Part shown: piece by piece, positions 1 to 7,778 of the stretch
How the letters are laid out: every line of letters begins with the position of its first letter
Position numbering within the stretch: the stretch's first letter is position 1
Made by a program: the position numbers and the translations under genes
The notes under the pieces: model-generated
Database searches by the model: none
The model's input: the letters and a program-made list of their open reading frames with translations, nothing else
Told to the model about the DNA's origin: nothing
Origin: Caballeronia sp. TF1N1
GTDB taxonomy: Bacteria > Pseudomonadota > Gammaproteobacteria > Burkholderiales > Burkholderiaceae
Length of the DNA stretch: 64,000 bases
Direction of reading: 5' to 3'
Assembly: GCF_022878925.1 (NCBI RefSeq)
Contig: NZ_CP084627.1
Location: 682,001-746,000 of the forward strand

Positions 1-1167
1 GCTACAGACGCACGTTCGTTTCTCATGGAAGCCTTGGGCGGCGTGGAAACGGTGAAGGGGATGGGCATCGAACGTGCGGTGCGGCTCAAGTGGGAAAAGA
101 AGTACGCAAAGTCGCTCGAAGTGCAATACAAGTCGCAACGCTTCAATATCGGCGTAGGCTTGTGCAGCCAGTTGCTGAATGCAGGTACGACTATCGCCGT
201 ATTGTGGGTCGGAGCGAACCTCGTGCTTTCGCGCGAACTGAGCATCGGCCAGTTGATTGCGTTCAATGCTTTCATGGGTAGCGTGCTGTCGCCGCTCATG
301 GGCCTCATCAACTTATGGAGTCTCGTGAACGATGCCGGCGTGGCAATGGAGCGTCTCGGCGATGTGCTCGACATAGACCCGGAGCAGAAACCTTCGGAGA
401 TGGAGCAGCGCGTGATGTTGCCCGACTTGCAGGGCGAAATCAGCTTTAACGGCGTGTATTTTCGCTATGGCGAAGGCGATACGCCTTACGTGCTGGAAAA
501 CATCAGCTTCGATATCAAGCCCGGCGAACTCATCGCGGTAGTCGGAAGAAGCGGTTCAGGCAAGACGACGCTTGCCAAGCTGCTCGTTGGTTTCTATGCG
601 CCGAGCGAAGGCAAGATGACAGTGGACGGCTACGACCTGAGCGTCATCGACAAGGGCTTTTATCGCGCGCAGATTGGTTATGTCATGCAGAGCAACTTGC
701 TGTTCTCGGGCACGATAGCGGAGAACATCGCGAGCGGCGAGGAGTCGCCGGATAGAAGGCGTATCGAGGAAGTGGCCAAGATGGCGGATGCGCATGCGTT
801 CATCGTCAAGCTGCCGCTAGGGTATGAGCAGGTGGTGGGCGAACGTGGCGTGGGTTTGTCGGGTGGACAGATTCAGCGGCTCTGTATTGCGCGCGCGTTG
901 TATCACGACCCACGTCTGCTGGTTTTCGACGAAGCCACGTCTGCGCTCGATACGCAGTCCGAGAGCAATATCCTCGGCAACATGCAGGAGATTCTCAAGG
1001 GACGCACCGCGGTCATCATCGCGCACAGGCTTTCCACCATCATGCGTGCCGACAAGATTCTGGTGCTGTATGAAGGCGGTATCGTGGAGCAGGGCAGGCA
1101 TGATGAGCTGGTCGCAAGAAAGGGCATGTATTACCAACTCGTGCAGAAGCAACTGAGCGCAGCATGA
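1..1167 (+). CDS. Peptide/bacteriocin-type ABC exporter, C-terminal part (gene begins before the window)
   Basis: The frame is open from base 1, so the 5' part is missing; the ATG at 25 is internal. What remains is the end of a type-1 exporter membrane domain (about residues 1-130) and a full ATPase domain with Walker A GRSGSGKTT, signature LSGGQIQR and Walker [13 protein letters not shown] followed by the H-loop AHRLS. The membrane portion (VETVKGMGIERAV) resembles exporters carrying an N-terminal C39 peptidase that cut double-glycine leaders during export, but the peptidase itself would lie outside the window. Its stop overlaps the start of the next gene (ATGA), so the exporter and the sigma-54 activator are probably co-translated. 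The double-glycine peptide encoded at 3324-3620 is the obvious candidate cargo. Family certain; cargo inferred. Confidence 0.9.
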   Translation, partial: ATDARSFLMEALGGVETVKGMGIERAVRLKWEKKYAKSLEVQYKSQRFNIGVGLCSQLLNAGTTIAVLWVGANLVLSRELSIGQLIAFNAFMGSVLSPLMGLINLWSLVNDAGVAMERLGDVLDIDPEQKPSEMEQRVMLPDLQGEISFNGVYFRYGEGDTPYVLENISFDIKPGELIAVVGRSGSGKTTLAKLLVGFYAPSEGKMTVDGYDLSVIDKGFYRAQIGYVMQSNLLFSGTIAENIASGEESPDRRRIEEVAKMADAHAFIVKLPLGYEQVVGERGVGLSGGQIQRLCIARALYHDPRLLVFDEATSALDTQSESNILGNMQEILKGRTAVIIAHRLSTIMRADKILVLYEGGIVEQGRHDELVARKGMYYQLVQKQLSAA

Positions 1168-2474
1168 AAATACTAGACCAACCGGAAAGCGACAGCGGCG
1201 TGCCCGCATCGGCCATATCGTATGCGGGCATCATCGAGAAGATCGAGATTTTGCGTTCCACCTTGCGATGGACATCGCGGCTGGAGCGGCCCGAGATAGA
1301 AAAGCTTCTGCGTCAGGCGAGTTCGTTGCGCGATGAGGTCATGCAGCTTTCCCACAAGGAGCGCTTCATTCAAGCCGCTGCTGCCGAACCTCGACGCGAC
1401 ATGTCACCGGGCTCGCGGCGTCAGGCCTTGATCGAACGCAGCTTCGTATTCGAAGGCACGTTCGGCGATAACCCGAAGCTGCTCGAAGCCCTGGAAATAG
1501 CGGAAAAAGCCGCGCCTACGGATCTTCCCGTGCTGATCGACGGCGAGAGCGGCACGGGCAAGGAACTGATGGCCAAGGTCATTCATGCGAATGGTTCGCG
1601 CGCGGACAAGCCCTATATCTCCGTGAATTGCGGGGCCATTCCGGATAATCTGCTGGAATCCGAACTATTCGGGCATCGCAAGGGCGCGTTCACGGGCGCG
1701 ACCAACGACCGCAAGGGCAAGTTCGAGAGCGCGCATACGGGCACCATATTCCTCGATGAAATTGGCGAGCTGCCGTTGGTTGGGCAGGTGAAGCTGTTGC
1801 GCGTGCTCGAAGCGCACGAGATTCAACGCGTGGGTTCGGATGAAGCCATTTCGGTGGATGCGCGCATCGTCGCGGCGACGAATCGCAATCTGCGGCGCTT
1901 CTGCGATGAAGGTCGCTTTCGCGAAGACCTGTTTTATCGCTTGAGCGTGATTCATCTGACCTTGCCCGCGCTGCGTGAACGCCGCGACGAGATACCGCTC
2001 TTGCTGTCTTACTTCGGCGATGAAGCGGCGGCCACGCTCAAGCGCCGGCCCATCAAGATGTCCCCACGTTTAAGGGACTTCATGCGCAATTACGATTATC
2101 CCGGCAACATCCGCGAGTTGCGCAACATCATCTATCGCATCGCTTGTCTTGCAGGCGAGATGGCGGATATCGAGCACCTTCCGCTGGACATCCGGCCGAA
2201 GACATCGCTCTCGTTGGCGATGGGCGGTCCTGCCGCGAATGGCAACGGCATTGCGACGGCGAGTTCGCTGAGCGAAGCCAAGCGCGTTGCGAGTGACGAA
2301 GCGGAGCGCGCATTTCTCGAACGTGGGCTGCATGAAGTGGGCGGCACGGTGGCCGAACTTGCGCGGCGGTATGAGATGAACCGGTCGCATCTGCAGATGC
2401 TTTTAAAGAAACACGGGCTGCATTCGAAGGACTTCAGGCTTGCGGCGCAAAAGAGCAGGGAAGCGGAGAAGTAA
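1164..2474 (+). CDS. Sigma-54-dependent transcriptional activator (AAA+/Fis-type HTH)
   Basis: A 436-aa bacterial enhancer-binding protein. The AAA+ domain (about residues 95-330) has Walker A GESGTGKE at 127-134, the sigma-54-contacting GAFTGA loop at 174-179 and Walker B FLDEIGE near 196-202. A C-terminal Fis-like helix-turn-helix is visible ([20 protein letters not shown]). The first 90 residues are helical and show no receiver, GAF, PAS or FHA domain I recognise, so the input signal is unknown. It overlaps the exporter gene by 4 nt and converges on the phosphatase gene 7 bp away. Two sigma-54-type promoters and a half-site array lie about 1.2 kb downstream at 3662-3966, making this the probable activator of the peptide and LRAT genes. 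Family call firm; target assignment inferred. Confidence 0.93.
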   Translation: MKILDQPESDSGVPASAISYAGIIEKIEILRSTLRWTSRLERPEIEKLLRQASSLRDEVMQLSHKERFIQAAAAEPRRDMSPGSRRQALIERSFVFEGTFGDNPKLLEALEIAEKAAPTDLPVLIDGESGTGKELMAKVIHANGSRADKPYISVNCGAIPDNLLESELFGHRKGAFTGATNDRKGKFESAHTGTIFLDEIGELPLVGQVKLLRVLEAHEIQRVGSDEAISVDARIVAATNRNLRRFCDEGRFREDLFYRLSVIHLTLPALRERRDEIPLLLSYFGDEAAATLKRRPIKMSPRLRDFMRNYDYPGNIRELRNIIYRIACLAGEMADIEHLPLDIRPKTSLSLAMGGPAANGNGIATASSLSEAKRVASDEAERAFLERGLHEVGGTVAELARRYEMNRSHLQMLLKKHGLHSKDFRLAAQKSREAEK

Positions 2475-2480
2475 GCCGAC

Positions 2481-3239
2481 TCATAAAGACGGATTAACCT
2501 GCGTCCTATCCAAAGCCATCAAATCCTCCGCACGCGCGACGACAACCGAAATGTTGTCGCGCCCGCCGCGTTCCAGCGCAATCTCCAGCAGCCTCTGCGC
2601 CGCGAGCTCGCAACTGCTCAACGCAAGCTGCGCCACCATCTCGTCCTCGCTCACTTCGTTCGAAAGACCATCGCTGCAAAGCAGGAACGTATCGCCATCG
2701 TGCAGCGTGATGGAATCTTCGTCGAGATCGAGGAAGTCGAGCGCGCCAACCGCACGCGTGATGAGATGCTGCGCCGGATGATGCAGCGCCTCTTCCGCCG
2801 TCAATTGTCCGCGCGCCTTCAGTTCTTCCACGTGACTATGATCGCGCGTGAGTTGCCGCAGCCGCCCGCGCCGCAGTAGATAGATACGGCTGTCGCCCGC
2901 CCACAGATAACCGCATACGCCGTCTCGCGCAGCCAGCAACACCACCGTGCTGCCGATTCGCGATACCTGCCGTCGCGCCGCTTCCGCACGCAAGCGCGCG
3001 TTGATATCGAGCAAATGCGCCCGTGCATCCGCCAGTGCGCTTTGTGCCGTCATGCTCGCCAAGCTCTCGATCACCATGCGGCTCGCCAGATCGCCAACCG
3101 CGTGACCGCCCATGCCGTCTGCGACGGCCCACAGGCCACGTTCGGGCGCATCGAGCAGCGCGTCTTCGTTGATCTGACGCACGAGGCCCGCGTCGGTGCG
3201 CGCAGCGGATGTCCATCGAAACTCGTTGCTGAAGGTCAC
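2481..3239 (-). CDS. PP2C-family Ser/Thr protein phosphatase (Stp1/PrpC-like)
   Basis: Bacterial PPM/PP2C phosphatase. It shows the metal-binding motifs in order: RTDAGLVRQINED near the N-terminus, AVADGMGGH, LLCSDGLSNEV and GGRDNISVVVA near the C-terminus. It should remove phosphate from Ser/Thr (or Arg) of a cytosolic partner. I prefer the GTG start at 3239 because GGGAGG lies 6-7 nt upstream; an ATG at 3272 gives 263 aa but has no ribosome site. It follows the double-glycine peptide gene on the same strand with about 80 bp between them and may share its sigma-54 promoter. No Ser/Thr kinase is visible in the window, so its partner is unknown. Similar phosphatases sit beside type VI secretion genes, but none are seen here. 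Confidence 0.9.
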   Translation of the reverse strand: MTFSNEFRWTSAARTDAGLVRQINEDALLDAPERGLWAVADGMGGHAVGDLASRMVIESLASMTAQSALADARAHLLDINARLRAEAARRQVSRIGSTVVLLAARDGVCGYLWAGDSRIYLLRRGRLRQLTRDHSHVEELKARGQLTAEEALHHPAQHLITRAVGALDFLDLDEDSITLHDGDTFLLCSDGLSNEVSEDEMVAQLALSSCELAAQRLLEIALERGGRDNISVVVARAEDLMALDRTQVNPSL

Positions 3240-3323
3240 GGCAACCTCCCAAGGTCCTGACTGGCGCGTCATGCGGTCGGCCGAGGCGCGCGGCCCCAGT
3301 CATTGTGCACTCAACCGCCGAGC

Positions 3324-3620
3324 TTATCCCGCGCGATTGCTGGACAGCGCGTTGGGACTGACGGTGAGCGTCGCGCCCGCACCGGTGTTGTTCACATCGA
3401 CGCTCTGATACTGGTTGACCATCTGACCGACGCTGATGTTGTTCGTGATGTCGTAGATGTTCACCACGCTGCTGCCGCCACCGCCTTGCTGACGGTCCGC
3501 GACATATGGCGTGATCCAGCCGAAGAGCCAAGGCGCGCCACCGCCGCCACTGATGGCCAACATCGCCGCGCGATCGAGTTCGCGGTCGTGATCCAGATCG
3601 GTGATGGTGATTGCGCTCAT
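3324..3620 (-). CDS. Double-glycine-leader peptide (putative exported bacteriocin-like peptide)
   Basis: A 98-aa peptide starting at ATG 3620, preceded by AAGGAGAG. The frame stays open 26 codons further upstream, but this start has the ribosome site. The first 24 residues form a charged leader (DHDRELDRAAMLAIS) running into GGGG at 25-28, which fits the double-glycine leader rule with hydrophobic residues at -4 and about -12. Cleavage after residue 26 or 28 would release about 70 residues. The predicted product has a Trp-rich start (APWLFGWITPY), a second GGGG, and an Asn/Ser/Val-rich, Cys-free tail. A C39-type exporter fragment lies at 1-1167 and a good sigma-54 promoter about 40 bp upstream. 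It could be a bacteriocin, a signal peptide or a secreted structural peptide; no homolog is recognised with certainty. Confidence 0.82.
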   Translation of the reverse strand: MSAITITDLDHDRELDRAAMLAISGGGGAPWLFGWITPYVADRQQGGGGSSVVNIYDITNNISVGQMVNQYQSVDVNNTGAGATLTVSPNALSSNRAG

Positions 3621-3661
3621 TACGGCTCTCCTTGTTTGCTCGAATTCGATGCGGGCACTTA

Positions 3662-3677
3662 TGCAAGGGCTATGCCG
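3662..3677 (-). promoter_or_regulatory. Sigma-54 (-24/-12) promoter for the double-glycine peptide gene
   Basis: Read on the minus strand the site is CGGCATAGCCCTTGCA. It matches TGGCAC-N5-TTGCW with the invariant GG and GC exactly 12 bp apart (two non-core mismatches). Transcription would start near 3651, leaving a leader of about 30 nt that contains the AAGGAGAG ribosome site before the ATG at 3620. The adjacent activator gene (1164-2474) gives independent support. Confidence 0.7.
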
Positions 3678-3753
3678 ATATGCATGCGCCTCCGCCATCG
3701 GCTTATTCGATGCGGCCTTCGCCCTATGTCGATGCCCGCGCCTTGCGCCATCA

Positions 3754-3889
3754 GTTGGACCGTCGCCAACAACCGCTGTTGGCAGACAACCGAACGACCA
3801 ACACTACGAACCGAACGCGCACGGGCGCTCTATTGATGCTCTGGAGCCAACACATCGCCCTCCTAGACTGTTGGTTAATAATCACCAAC
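3754..3889. promoter_or_regulatory. Array of GTTGG/CCAAC half-sites (candidate activator-binding enhancer)
   Basis: Seven copies of GTTGG or its complement CCAAC occur at 3754, 3766, 3778, 3798, 3847, 3870 and 3885. They include a perfect inverted repeat GCCAACA-N5-TGTTGGC (3765-3783) and GTTGGT-N8-ACCAAC (3870-3889). The array lies between two outward-facing sigma-54 promoters, at the usual 80-220 bp upstream distance from each, as expected for a shared enhancer. The assignment to the adjacent activator is inferred. The rest of the 3621-4032 spacer is AT-richer and holds no convincing gene. Confidence 0.5.
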
Positions 3890-3950
3890 CGCTATCAAAA
3901 ATCTAACTAAAAACGGTTATTTCCTCTATAAATCAAACATTTACGAAGAC

Positions 3951-3966
3951 TGGCAAGAAACCTGCA
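3951..3966 (+). promoter_or_regulatory. Sigma-54 (-24/-12) promoter for the LRAT-domain gene
   Basis: TGGCAAGAAACCTGCA matches TGGCAC-N5-TTGCW with correct GG-to-GC spacing and one mismatch in each half. Transcription would begin near 3977, about 55 nt upstream of the ATG at 4033. It points away from the minus-strand sigma-54 promoter at 3662-3677, with the half-site array between them. Confidence 0.65.
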
Positions 3967-4032
3967 AAAGACTCCGCAACAAGCCGCCGAACAGACACTT
4001 CGGCGCGACGAGACCAAAAATCGGAGCGAGCC

Positions 4033-4536
4033 ATGTCGAACACCCAACCGTCCGGACCGAACGATACCCAAGCTGCCGCGTGCAGCCTGTCGTTCGATGA
4101 CGAACCGGCCATAGGCGCCGAACTCGTCACGCGCCGCTCGGGCTATGAGCATCACGGGCTCTATGCGGGCAACGGCCGGGTTATCCATTACGCGGGATTC
4201 GCCAAGTCGCTGCATCGCGGTCCGGTGGAAGAAGTCAGTCTCGCGCAATTCGCGGGCGGCCATGACGTGACTATCCGCCAAAACCCGACCGCGTGCTTCG
4301 TCGGCCTGGAAGCAGTGCGCCGCGCTCGCAGCCGGCTCGGTGAAGACCGTTATCGCTTGTTGACCAACAACTGCGAGCACTTCGTGACGTGGTGCCTGTT
4401 CGGCCAAAGCCAAAGCCGCCAGGTTCGCGCCTGCTTCGCCCATCCGCGCGTGGCGTGGCGCGCGATGACGGGATTGTTTCGCGCCTATGTCGCTGCCGAT
4501 CGGCAACGCCGCCTGAACGCCGCACTCGCCGCCTGA
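4033..4536 (+). CDS. LRAT-domain (NlpC/P60-like fold) protein
   Basis: A 167-aa cytoplasmic protein with no signal peptide. It carries the lecithin:retinol acyltransferase core: His41 in a HHGLYAG motif, His52 (VIHYAG), and the catalytic Cys114 in NCEHF. Bacterial LRAT proteins are thiol acyltransferases or hydrolases of largely unknown substrate. The ATG at 4033 follows GGAGCG and lies about 55 nt downstream of a sigma-54 promoter divergent from that of the double-glycine peptide. A role in acylating, modifying or providing immunity to the peptide is possible but only suggested by position. The next small gene follows after 26 bp and probably shares its transcript. Confidence 0.85.
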   Translation: MSNTQPSGPNDTQAAACSLSFDDEPAIGAELVTRRSGYEHHGLYAGNGRVIHYAGFAKSLHRGPVEEVSLAQFAGGHDVTIRQNPTACFVGLEAVRRARSRLGEDRYRLLTNNCEHFVTWCLFGQSQSRQVRACFAHPRVAWRAMTGLFRAYVAADRQRRLNAALAA

Positions 4537-4562
4537 ACGGCCTGACCAGAAAGGAGACCATC

Positions 4563-4811
4563 ATGCACACCATTCAAAACTCGCTGCACTGGGCCGTCGA
4601 CAAATGGCTCGCCCCGAGCGCGGCGCATCCGGCACGCGTCGTGCGGCTGTGTCGCTCGCAGGTCACGGGCTCGCGCTACGTCTGCATCGAGGCGTGGCAC
4701 GCGAACGGACCGCTCGCGATCATCTTCTTCCGGCACGACGACGGCACCTGGAACGTGTTTCCCCCGCAAGCAAGACGCCCGTCGATGAGCCCGCAACGGC
4801 TTGCCGCCTGA
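4563..4811 (+). CDS. Small hypothetical protein downstream of the LRAT gene
   Basis: An 82-aa protein with ATG at 4563 and a strong ribosome site AAAGGAGACC. I do not recognise the family. It is basic, with no signal peptide or membrane segment; the middle (SRYVCIEAWHANGPLAIIFFRHDDGTWNVFPP) looks like a short beta-rich domain and the tail is Pro/Arg-rich. It lies 26 bp after the LRAT gene in the same direction, so it is probably part of the same sigma-54-driven unit and might be an accessory or immunity factor. Good start signals and normal codon use support a real gene. Confidence 0.65.
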   Translation: MHTIQNSLHWAVDKWLAPSAAHPARVVRLCRSQVTGSRYVCIEAWHANGPLAIIFFRHDDGTWNVFPPQARRPSMSPQRLAA

Positions 4812-4848
4812 TACAGCGAAAGCGCCCGAGCCGCGCGAAGTCCCGGCT

Positions 4849-4885
4849 TTGACACGATGATCGCGCTGCCGCTACTCTAGCGGCA
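4849..4885 (+). promoter_or_regulatory. Candidate promoter and overlapping operator upstream of hppD
   Basis: TTGACA (4849-4854) is followed after 18 bp by TACTCT (4873-4878), a weak -10. The -10 is overlapped by a perfect inverted repeat TGCCGCT-ACTCT-AGCGGCA (4867-4885), placed where a repressor would act. The hairpin has no T-run, so it is less likely to be the terminator of the upstream small gene. Confidence 0.35.
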
Positions 4886-4968
4886 GGTTTATCGGCCGTG
4901 AGCACAGGCAGCCATCGCTGTGGTAGTTTCACGTCCGAGAACCCGCCCGACCATTGAGGACTTTGCCG

Positions 4969-6063
4969 ATGACCCAGCCCGACTCCACTTCCCCCGCCCG
5001 CGCGATGCCCGATTCCGAAGTCGGCGACAATCCGCTCGGCATCGCGGGGCTGGAGTTCGTCGAGTTTTCCAGCCCGGACCCGCAGGGCCTCGCCGCTTTA
5101 TTCGAGCGGCTGGGCTTCGTGCCGGTCGCGCAGCATGTCAGCAAGGCGGTCACGCTGTTTCGTCAGGGCAGCATGAATTTCCTCCTGAACGCAGAGCCGG
5201 ACTCCTTCGCGTCGCGCTTCGCCGAATCGCATGGTGTGGGCATTGCCGCCATCGGCATTCGCGTGGTGGACGCGGCGCTCGCTCACGAGCGCGCGGTCGA
5301 ATTCGGCGCCTGGGATTTCGAAGGGGAGAAGATCGGCCCGAACGAGCTAGCCATTCCGGCCATTCAGGGTATTGGCGACTCGCACATTTATTTCGTCGAT
5401 CACTGGCCAGGCAAGGATAGCGGCGTGTCCACGATCTACGACATCGATTTCCGGCCCATTGCCGGCGCGAAGGCCGAGCCAGGCGGCACCGGTCTTTTCG
5501 AAGTCGATCACTTCACGCAGACGGTCGGCGCGGGCCGCATCCGCGAATGGCTCGATTTCTACCGCGAAGTGCTGCACTTCTCGGAGATTCATCAGGTGCA
5601 TCCGGACTGGCATGTTTCGCAGGACTCCGCGGTCACGGTTTCGCCTTGCGGCAACATCCGCATTCCGGTGTACGAGGAAGGCACGTATCGCACGGATCTC
5701 ATGCAGCAGTATCTGCCCGATCACGAAGGTGAAGGCGTGCAGCATATCGCGCTGGCATCGCAAGACATCTTCGCTTCCGTCGATGCCCTCATGGCGCGCG
5801 GCATGCGCTTTCTGAATCCGCCGCCGCGTTACTACGATCAGATCGACGAACGCCTGCCCGGACACGGACTCGATATCGACAAGCTGCGTGCGCGCGGCAT
5901 TCTCGTGGACGGCGAGATTCTGCCGGACGGCACGCCGCAACTCTTCCTGCAAACCTTCGCCGAGCGCGAGCCGGGCGACATGTTCTTCGAGATCGTCGAG
6001 CGTCGCGGGCATCACGGCTTCGGCGAAGGCAATCTGAGCGCCATCGCGAAGGCACGCGGTTGA
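4969..6063 (+). CDS. hppD: 4-hydroxyphenylpyruvate dioxygenase
   Basis: A 364-aa non-heme Fe(II) enzyme that converts 4-hydroxyphenylpyruvate to homogentisate in tyrosine breakdown. It has two VOC-fold halves. The Fe ligands are visible in the C-terminal half: His181 (FEVDHFTQTV), His259 (GVQHIAL) and Glu341 (MFFEIVERRG). The family C-terminal signature GHHGFGEGN is intact and the length is normal. I take ATG 4969, 8 nt after GAGGA; a TTG 15 nt upstream is possible but less likely. No homogentisate dioxygenase or other tyrosine gene is adjacent, so it appears to be a single-gene unit. Confidence 0.95.
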   Translation: MTQPDSTSPARAMPDSEVGDNPLGIAGLEFVEFSSPDPQGLAALFERLGFVPVAQHVSKAVTLFRQGSMNFLLNAEPDSFASRFAESHGVGIAAIGIRVVDAALAHERAVEFGAWDFEGEKIGPNELAIPAIQGIGDSHIYFVDHWPGKDSGVSTIYDIDFRPIAGAKAEPGGTGLFEVDHFTQTVGAGRIREWLDFYREVLHFSEIHQVHPDWHVSQDSAVTVSPCGNIRIPVYEEGTYRTDLMQQYLPDHEGEGVQHIALASQDIFASVDALMARGMRFLNPPPRYYDQIDERLPGHGLDIDKLRARGILVDGEILPDGTPQLFLQTFAEREPGDMFFEIVERRGHHGFGEGNLSAIAKARG

Positions 6064-6088
6064 GCGTCAGGCGAACGTGCCCGCGCGC

Positions 6089-6499
6089 TCATTGCACGAC
6101 GATTGTCCCCGTCATATGCGGATGCAGCGAGCAGAAGTACTTGTAAGTGCCGGGCTTGTCGAACACATGCGAGTAGCTTTGGCCGCTGTCGAGCGGGTCT
6201 GACTTGAATGACTTCGCTTCGTCCGCGACCGTATGCAGCATGTCGTCATGATTCACCCACGTCACCTTGGTGCCGACCGGCACGGTGACGCTCGGCTGGC
6301 TGAAAGCGAAATTGTCGATGCTGATGGTCGGCGTATTCATCGCCACCGTCTGCTGCGCGGGTTCCTCCGCGCACGCCGAGGGAATGATGCCGACGAGTCC
6401 CTTGACGACGAGCGCAAGCGCGGCCTGACGCGCGACGCGTCCGGCAAGAGGACGCAATCTGGAGGGCGAGACATAGCTCGCGAGCGTGGCGACGTTCAT
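6089..6499 (-). CDS. Periplasmic cupredoxin (plastocyanin/azurin-like)
   Basis: A 136-aa blue-copper-type protein. The N-terminal ~44 residues form a basic plus hydrophobic export signal ending near SACA. The mature domain has type-1 copper ligands His89 (DDMLHTV), Cys123, His126 and Met129 (YFCSLHPHMTG). It probably carries electrons or binds copper in the periplasm. Its ATG overlaps the stop of the metallophosphoesterase gene (ATGA), so the two are co-translated. The pair diverges from an ECF sigma/anti-sigma pair and may belong to its regulon. Redox partner unknown. Confidence 0.9.
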   Translation of the reverse strand: MNVATLASYVSPSRLRPLAGRVARQAALALVVKGLVGIIPSACAEEPAQQTVAMNTPTISIDNFAFSQPSVTVPVGTKVTWVNHDDMLHTVADEAKSFKSDPLDSGQSYSHVFDKPGTYKYFCSLHPHMTGTIVVQ

Positions 6500-7479
6500 G
6501 CCTTATCTCCTGCAAGCGGGGTATCGACGATGGCGAGATATTCGCGGCCCTGCACATGCGTGACTTCGCGCAGACCGAGCATGGAGCGCAGCTTGTCCGC
6601 GCCGACTTTCATCGGTCCGGGCCCCGATGCGGCGCCGGGCGCAGGCTGCGGAAACGCGGTGGACATAGCCGAATAGAAGCGCATGTCGCCTTCCACTTTT
6701 TGCGCTACCTGATGCACATGGCCGTTGAGCACCGTGACGGACCCGAAGCGTTTGAAGAGCGCGAGCGCTTGTGCGCTGTCGTCGGTGCCCCAGCCCCATT
6801 GCGGATAAAGCGCCCACAGCGGGATATGCGCGAACACGACGATCGGCGTGCTGCTCGATCGTCCTTGCAGATCGGCCTTGAGCCAGGCGAGTTGCGCATC
6901 GCCGAGAAAGCCGAGACCGCCGCCCTTGAGGTCGATGACATTGGTCAGGCCGATGAAATGCACGCCGCTTTCGTCGAAGCTGTACCAGTGCCGGTCGCCG
7001 CTCCTGCCGTATTGCGCGGGAAGACGCGAGAAGAACGGGTTGCCGTCCTCGACCAGCACGTCATGCTCGCCCGGCACGTAGTGCACCTGCATGCCCGCCT
7101 TGCGGATGATCTGGTCGGCGGTATCGAATTCGGCGGGCTTCGACAGATGCGTGACGTCGCCGGTATGAATCATGAACGCGGGCTGCTTCGGCATGGCGCT
7201 CACGCGATTGATCGCTTCCTCCAGCGTGCTCGTCGGTTCCGTGTTCGGGTCCTTGCTGAAGCCAATGTGACTGTCGCTGATCTGCACGAAGCTGAACGAA
7301 CTCGTCTTCTTCTCAGCCGCCTGCGCCGATGAAATGATGTTCGACACCGGCACGCCGCCGCTCACCGTCCACAGCACGCCCGCGCCGGCCCAGGCCATGC
7401 AGGACAATGCAGTGCGCCGGCGCTTGCCGTGGTCGTCGAGTTCTTGCGCGTCGGGCAGGTCTTTCGGGTCGTGTGTCAT
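6496..7479 (-). CDS. Exported calcineurin-like metallophosphoesterase
   Basis: A 327-aa metallophosphoesterase. Metal-binding motifs appear in order: QISDSHIGF (D-x-H), HTGDVTH (GDxx), VPGEHDV (GE/NHD), VFAHIP and LNGHVHQ (GHxH). The N-terminus has a run of arginines (KRRRTALS) followed by a hydrophobic stretch ending in AQAA, which suggests Tat or Sec export. The ATG at 7479 is preceded by AAGGAG. It is first in a two-gene operon with the cupredoxin (4-nt overlap) and diverges from the ECF sigma gene 299 bp away. Substrate unknown. Confidence 0.88.
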   Translation of the reverse strand: MTHDPKDLPDAQELDDHGKRRRTALSCMAWAGAGVLWTVSGGVPVSNIISSAQAAEKKTSSFSFVQISDSHIGFSKDPNTEPTSTLEEAINRVSAMPKQPAFMIHTGDVTHLSKPAEFDTADQIIRKAGMQVHYVPGEHDVLVEDGNPFFSRLPAQYGRSGDRHWYSFDESGVHFIGLTNVIDLKGGGLGFLGDAQLAWLKADLQGRSSSTPIVVFAHIPLWALYPQWGWGTDDSAQALALFKRFGSVTVLNGHVHQVAQKVEGDMRFYSAMSTAFPQPAPGAASGPGPMKVGADKLRSMLGLREVTHVQGREYLAIVDTPLAGDKA

Positions 7480-7635
7480 GCGCACTCCTTGAATACGAAC
7501 AATGCGGCCGCGTTTCATGGTTTCCTGAAGCTCACGCGCATGGCGGCACGATGCATGGGCGTGAAGCCGGCGCGTTCATGTTCGAGTGCTGAAGCTGCGC
7601 GGCATCCGTCCATCGAACCGGCGAGAGCGTCGCGA

Positions 7636-7693
7636 TATTCCCGATTCGTCTCGTCGATTTTATTTTTTCGATTACGCCGCTTCGGTGGGAATA
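7636..7693. promoter_or_regulatory. Paired outward-facing GGGAATA elements (candidate ECF-sigma -35 boxes)
   Basis: GGGAATA occurs on the minus strand (7642-7636), facing the metallophosphoesterase gene, and on the plus strand (7687-7693), facing the ECF sigma gene. GGGAATA-type -35 boxes are common for ECF sigma factors. The symmetric arrangement in a 299-bp divergent spacer suggests one sigma factor drives both operons and itself. The -10 elements are not clear. Confidence 0.35.
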
Positions 7694-7778
7694 AATCGCG
7701 CCGAGGGCGAGTACATGTGACGAGGGCGTTGCAAGGTAACGAAAACGTCGAACCCTGTTTCCCAAGGAGACCCGCGCG

